Source: Paractinoplanes aksuensis (GTDB lineage: Bacteria > Actinomycetota > Actinomycetes > Mycobacteriales > Micromonosporaceae). Taken from it: a stretch of DNA of 64,000 bases. Each line of letters begins with the position of its first letter. Position 1 is the first letter of the stretch. Below, in pieces: positions 57,381 through 64,000 of this stretch. The translations under genes and the position numbers were made by a program. Where the stretch lies: assembly GCF_024137025.1 (NCBI RefSeq), contig NZ_JAMYJR010000057.1, positions 1-64,000 on the forward strand. The letters run 5' to 3'. A model generated the notes under the pieces. That model worked only from the letters and a program-made list of their open reading frames with translations, had not been told where the DNA came from and searched no databases.

Positions 57381-58559
57381 GTGCGCACCGCGGTCGTCGT
57401 CGGCGCGGGCCTGGCCGGGCTGGCCACCGCGGGCGCCCTGGCTCGCTGCGGCTGGCACGTCGTGGTCCTGGAACAGTCCGAGCGGGTGGCCGCGCCGCCC
57501 ACCGCGCTGGTGTTGTGGCCCAACGGCCGCCGCGCGCTGGAGTCGCTGGACGCCGACGGCGGCTGGTCGGCCATCGCCACCCCGCTGCCCGACGGTGGGG
57601 TGCGCCGCCCGGACGGCCAATGGCTGGTCACGCCGCGCGCCGGCGGCGCTGGTCCCGCGCCCGGTGTCGTACATCTGGAAGATCTTTACGACGCTCTGGT
57701 GGCGGGCCTCGGCGACCTGGTCGAGATCCGCACCGGCTTCCCGGTCACGACGATCCGCACCGGCCCGGGTCTGCGGCCGGTGATCGGCGACGGCCGCACC
57801 GAGATCGAGGCCGACCTGGTGGTCGCGGCGGACGGCATCGACAGCACGCTGCGCCGTACGCTCGCTCCCGAATCGGCCGCGGTCGGTTCGGGTTTCGCGG
57901 CGTGGCAGGCGGTCATCCCCGGCTACCGGGTGCCGCCGATGCCCGACGGGCTGGCCGCGGGCGGCGAGACGCTGGGCGCCGGCTACCGGTTCGTCGCGAT
58001 CCCGCTGGGCGAGCGGGCCGGGGGCCAGGGCGGTGTCTACTGGGTGGCCACGGCGGCCGGCGCGCCCCGCCCCGAGTCCCCGGCCACCCAGCTCGAGTTG
58101 TTGCGCCGCTGGTTCGCCGACTGGCATCCGCCGGTGGGGGAGTTGCTGGCCGCGACCCACGCCGGCGAGCTGGTGCCGCAAGAGGTCCGCGAACTGCGGC
58201 CACTGCCCCGGGCGTACGCGTTCCCGTCCGGCCCGGGTGGGGTCGTGCTGCTCGGCGACGCCGCCCACGCGATGCCGCACCACCTGGGCCAGGGCGCCTG
58301 CCTCGCGTTCGAGGACGCCGCCACCCTGCGTGCGCTGGCCGGCGAGGCCGCGCCGGGGCCCGCGCTGACCGCTGCCCTCGAGGCCTACAGTCGCCTGCGG
58401 CAACCCCGGGCCACCACCGTCGTCCGGCAGACCCGCCGCATGTCGGCCGTCGTCCAGGCCCGCGGACGGCTGGCCCTGCGCGCCCGCGACGCGGCCCTGA
58501 ACCACATGCGGCCGCGCATCCTCAGCGCGCCGTTCGCCGAATGGCAGCCCCCGGACTGA
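57381..58559 (+). CDS. FAD-dependent monooxygenase (aromatic hydroxylase type)
   Basis: 392 residues. VVVGAGLAGLATAGALARCG near 5-24 binds FAD (GxGxxG), ADLVVAADGIDSTLRRTL near 145-162 is the DG motif, and LLGDAAHAMPHHLGQGACLAFEDA near 289-312 the GD motif of group A flavoprotein monooxygenases. The substrate is unknown; similar enzymes hydroxylate aromatic or secondary-metabolite compounds. GTG start 6 bases after lgt, so probably co-transcribed. It ends 16 bases before the convergent GNAT gene. Confidence 0.93.
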   Translation: MRTAVVVGAGLAGLATAGALARCGWHVVVLEQSERVAAPPTALVLWPNGRRALESLDADGGWSAIATPLPDGGVRRPDGQWLVTPRAGGAGPAPGVVHLEDLYDALVAGLGDLVEIRTGFPVTTIRTGPGLRPVIGDGRTEIEADLVVAADGIDSTLRRTLAPESAAVGSGFAAWQAVIPGYRVPPMPDGLAAGGETLGAGYRFVAIPLGERAGGQGGVYWVATAAGAPRPESPATQLELLRRWFADWHPPVGELLAATHAGELVPQEVRELRPLPRAYAFPSGPGGVVLLGDAAHAMPHHLGQGACLAFEDAATLRALAGEAAPGPALTAALEAYSRLRQPRATTVVRQTRRMSAVVQARGRLALRARDAALNHMRPRILSAPFAEWQPPD

Positions 58560-58575
58560 TCGGGGGAGTCATTGG

Positions 58576-59439
58576 TCACAGCGCGGCGGCTGCGGGCTCC
58601 CCGATGCAGGCGGTGCCGATCCGCCGGAATCCCACCTTTGTGTAGAGGCGGGCCACGTCGTCGTCCCCGGCCGACAGGAACACCAGGCTGACGCCGTCGG
58701 CCAGCGAGCGCCGGGCCAGCGCCGCGGTCAGCTGCGAGGCGTAGCCGCGCCGGCGGGCCGACGGCAGGGTCGCCACGCCGGCGACCTCGGCCACGTCGCC
58801 CGAACGCATGACGGCCCCGGTGGCCAGGATTCCCTCGGGCGAGTCGACCACCGCGGTGTAGTAGTCGCCCGACGCGCTGCGTTCCCGCTGGCTGGTCACG
58901 AGAGCCTCGCTGAGCTGCCCGGTCGCCGCGTCCCGCTCGACCGGGCCGGCCGGCGCGATCAGCAGCGCCCCCTCCAGCTTCACGGTCGTGGCGGGCGCGC
59001 CGAAGCCCAGCTGGGCCACCGCGCGTGAGGCGGCCAGGTCGGCGGCGAAGGACGAAGCGTCCGGGTCGAGGAAGCGGATGGTGCCGCCCTGCACCGGCAG
59101 GTCGGGCACGAGCGCGGCCGGGTCGAGCGTCAGCAGCGGCGCCAGCAGCACGTCGAGCCCGCCCGAGCGGCCCACGGCGAGCAGGTCGGGCGTGGTCTCG
59201 TGGACCCATTCGAAGGCTTCGGGCAGGCCCAGCTCTCGTTGCCGCTGCCGGACGGCAGTAACATCAGCGGCAGAGGGAGTGCCGGCCCCGAGCCGGGGGC
59301 GGGCGTAATAGGGCCAGCCCTCGCCCTCACGGACGAAGAGCACCAGCCCGCCGAACTCCTCGGCCCGTGCGTAGGGCCGGGGCAGGGCGTCGTAAAACCG
59401 CTCGAGCCTGACGAAGACGTCGGTATCCTGTTGCGCCAC
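58576..59439 (-). CDS. GNAT-family N-acetyltransferase
   Basis: 287 residues. The GNAT core is in the C-terminal half: VDSPEGILATGAVMRSGDVAEVAGVATLP, then SARRRGYASQLTAALARRSL (acetyl-CoA pyrophosphate loop RRRGYAS near 230) and YTKVGFRRIG near 270. The N-terminal half (LGLPEAFEWVHETTPDLL) resembles the extra domain in some actinobacterial GNATs. Substrate unknown. GTG 59439 with TAGTCT six bases upstream; no RBS. Confidence 0.9.
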   Translation of the reverse strand: MAQQDTDVFVRLERFYDALPRPYARAEEFGGLVLFVREGEGWPYYARPRLGAGTPSAADVTAVRQRQRELGLPEAFEWVHETTPDLLAVGRSGGLDVLLAPLLTLDPAALVPDLPVQGGTIRFLDPDASSFAADLAASRAVAQLGFGAPATTVKLEGALLIAPAGPVERDAATGQLSEALVTSQRERSASGDYYTAVVDSPEGILATGAVMRSGDVAEVAGVATLPSARRRGYASQLTAALARRSLADGVSLVFLSAGDDDVARLYTKVGFRRIGTACIGEPAAAAL

Positions 59440-59445
59440 CGCGCG

Positions 59446-59451
59446 AGACTA
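59446..59451 (-). promoter_or_regulatory. Likely leaderless -10 of the GNAT gene
   Basis: Minus-strand TAGTCT, six bases, GTG 59439. Confidence 0.5.
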
Positions 59452-59630
59452 CCCAACCCTCGAGGTTGTTCGGCTACTGCATTATGCCGTGAAGGTCGAT
59501 GACGCCCGATTCAAGTGTGATCCATCTGAACTGGCGGAGATCGGCATCTACTAACGTAGACTTCAGAGACTTTGCAGGGCCGACGTCGTCCCGACCTTGA
59601 AGTGAAACACCAGTGACGACAGGAGGCCCG

Positions 59631-64000
<4,370 letters not shown>

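Noticed and set aside
56151..58505. 784-codon minus-strand open frame
   Set aside because: Shadow of lgt and the monooxygenase gene.

Overview
The window is one contiguous stretch of a very GC-rich actinobacterial chromosome. The murC-ftsQ-ftsZ...sepF-yggT-divIVA order, a PriA-type HisA, frequent GTG starts and many apparently leaderless promoters point to Actinobacteria. A Micromonosporaceae (Actinoplanes-like) host is my best guess, but that is an inference from gene content and style, not a database result. I see no tRNA, rRNA, IS element, prophage or CRISPR array.

Layout. 1-5764: distal division/cell-wall cluster (3' end of murC, ftsQ, ftsZ, a yggS-type PLP protein, sepF, yggT, divIVA). 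5822-16863: housekeeping genes (a membrane protein with a zinc-ribbon-like tail, DUF167, a CPA1 antiporter, a DksA/TraR zinc-finger protein, lspA, an RluA-type pseudouridine synthase, a ParA-like ATPase with an odd P-loop, dnaE). 16919-25282: a DUF2567-like membrane protein, a LON-domain protein, then histidine genes hisD-hisC-hisB-(48-aa ORF)-hisH-(107-aa ORF)-priA and, beyond a LysR gene on the other strand, hisF. 25497-41102: accessory region with an acyl-CoA synthetase, a PNPOx-like protein, a MocR/YczE pair, an MFS exporter, a secreted subtilase, a MocR/APC-permease pair, a TIGR03085-like protein and a heterodimeric ABC exporter. 41481-46447: a C-minus S4 ribosomal protein divergent from a DUF2470 gene across an iron-box-like site, an SDR/TetR pair, and an ABC-2 drug-type transporter with its TetR. 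46549-49872: a 1107-residue low-complexity protein. 50295-57374: hisI-trpE-(trp membrane protein), trpC-trpB-trpA and lgt. 57381-64000: a flavin monooxygenase, a GNAT protein and the 5' 4.4 kb of gltB.

How the genes work together. The first block makes and places the septum. The his and trp genes give most of both pathways; no trpF is seen, which fits PriA serving both. The accessory block is mostly regulator/transporter pairs with readable operators.

The most unusual signal is non-coding. All three convergent intergenic regions longer than 150 bp (27978-28306, 31026-31462, 41103-41480) are filled with short tandem repeats. These are nine copies of an 18-bp palindrome at about 31-bp pitch, ten 25-bp units each carrying a short inverted repeat, and a 47-48-bp repeat that copies the 3' end of rpsD beside a long hairpin. 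I rate these arrays as the best candidate for something undescribed.
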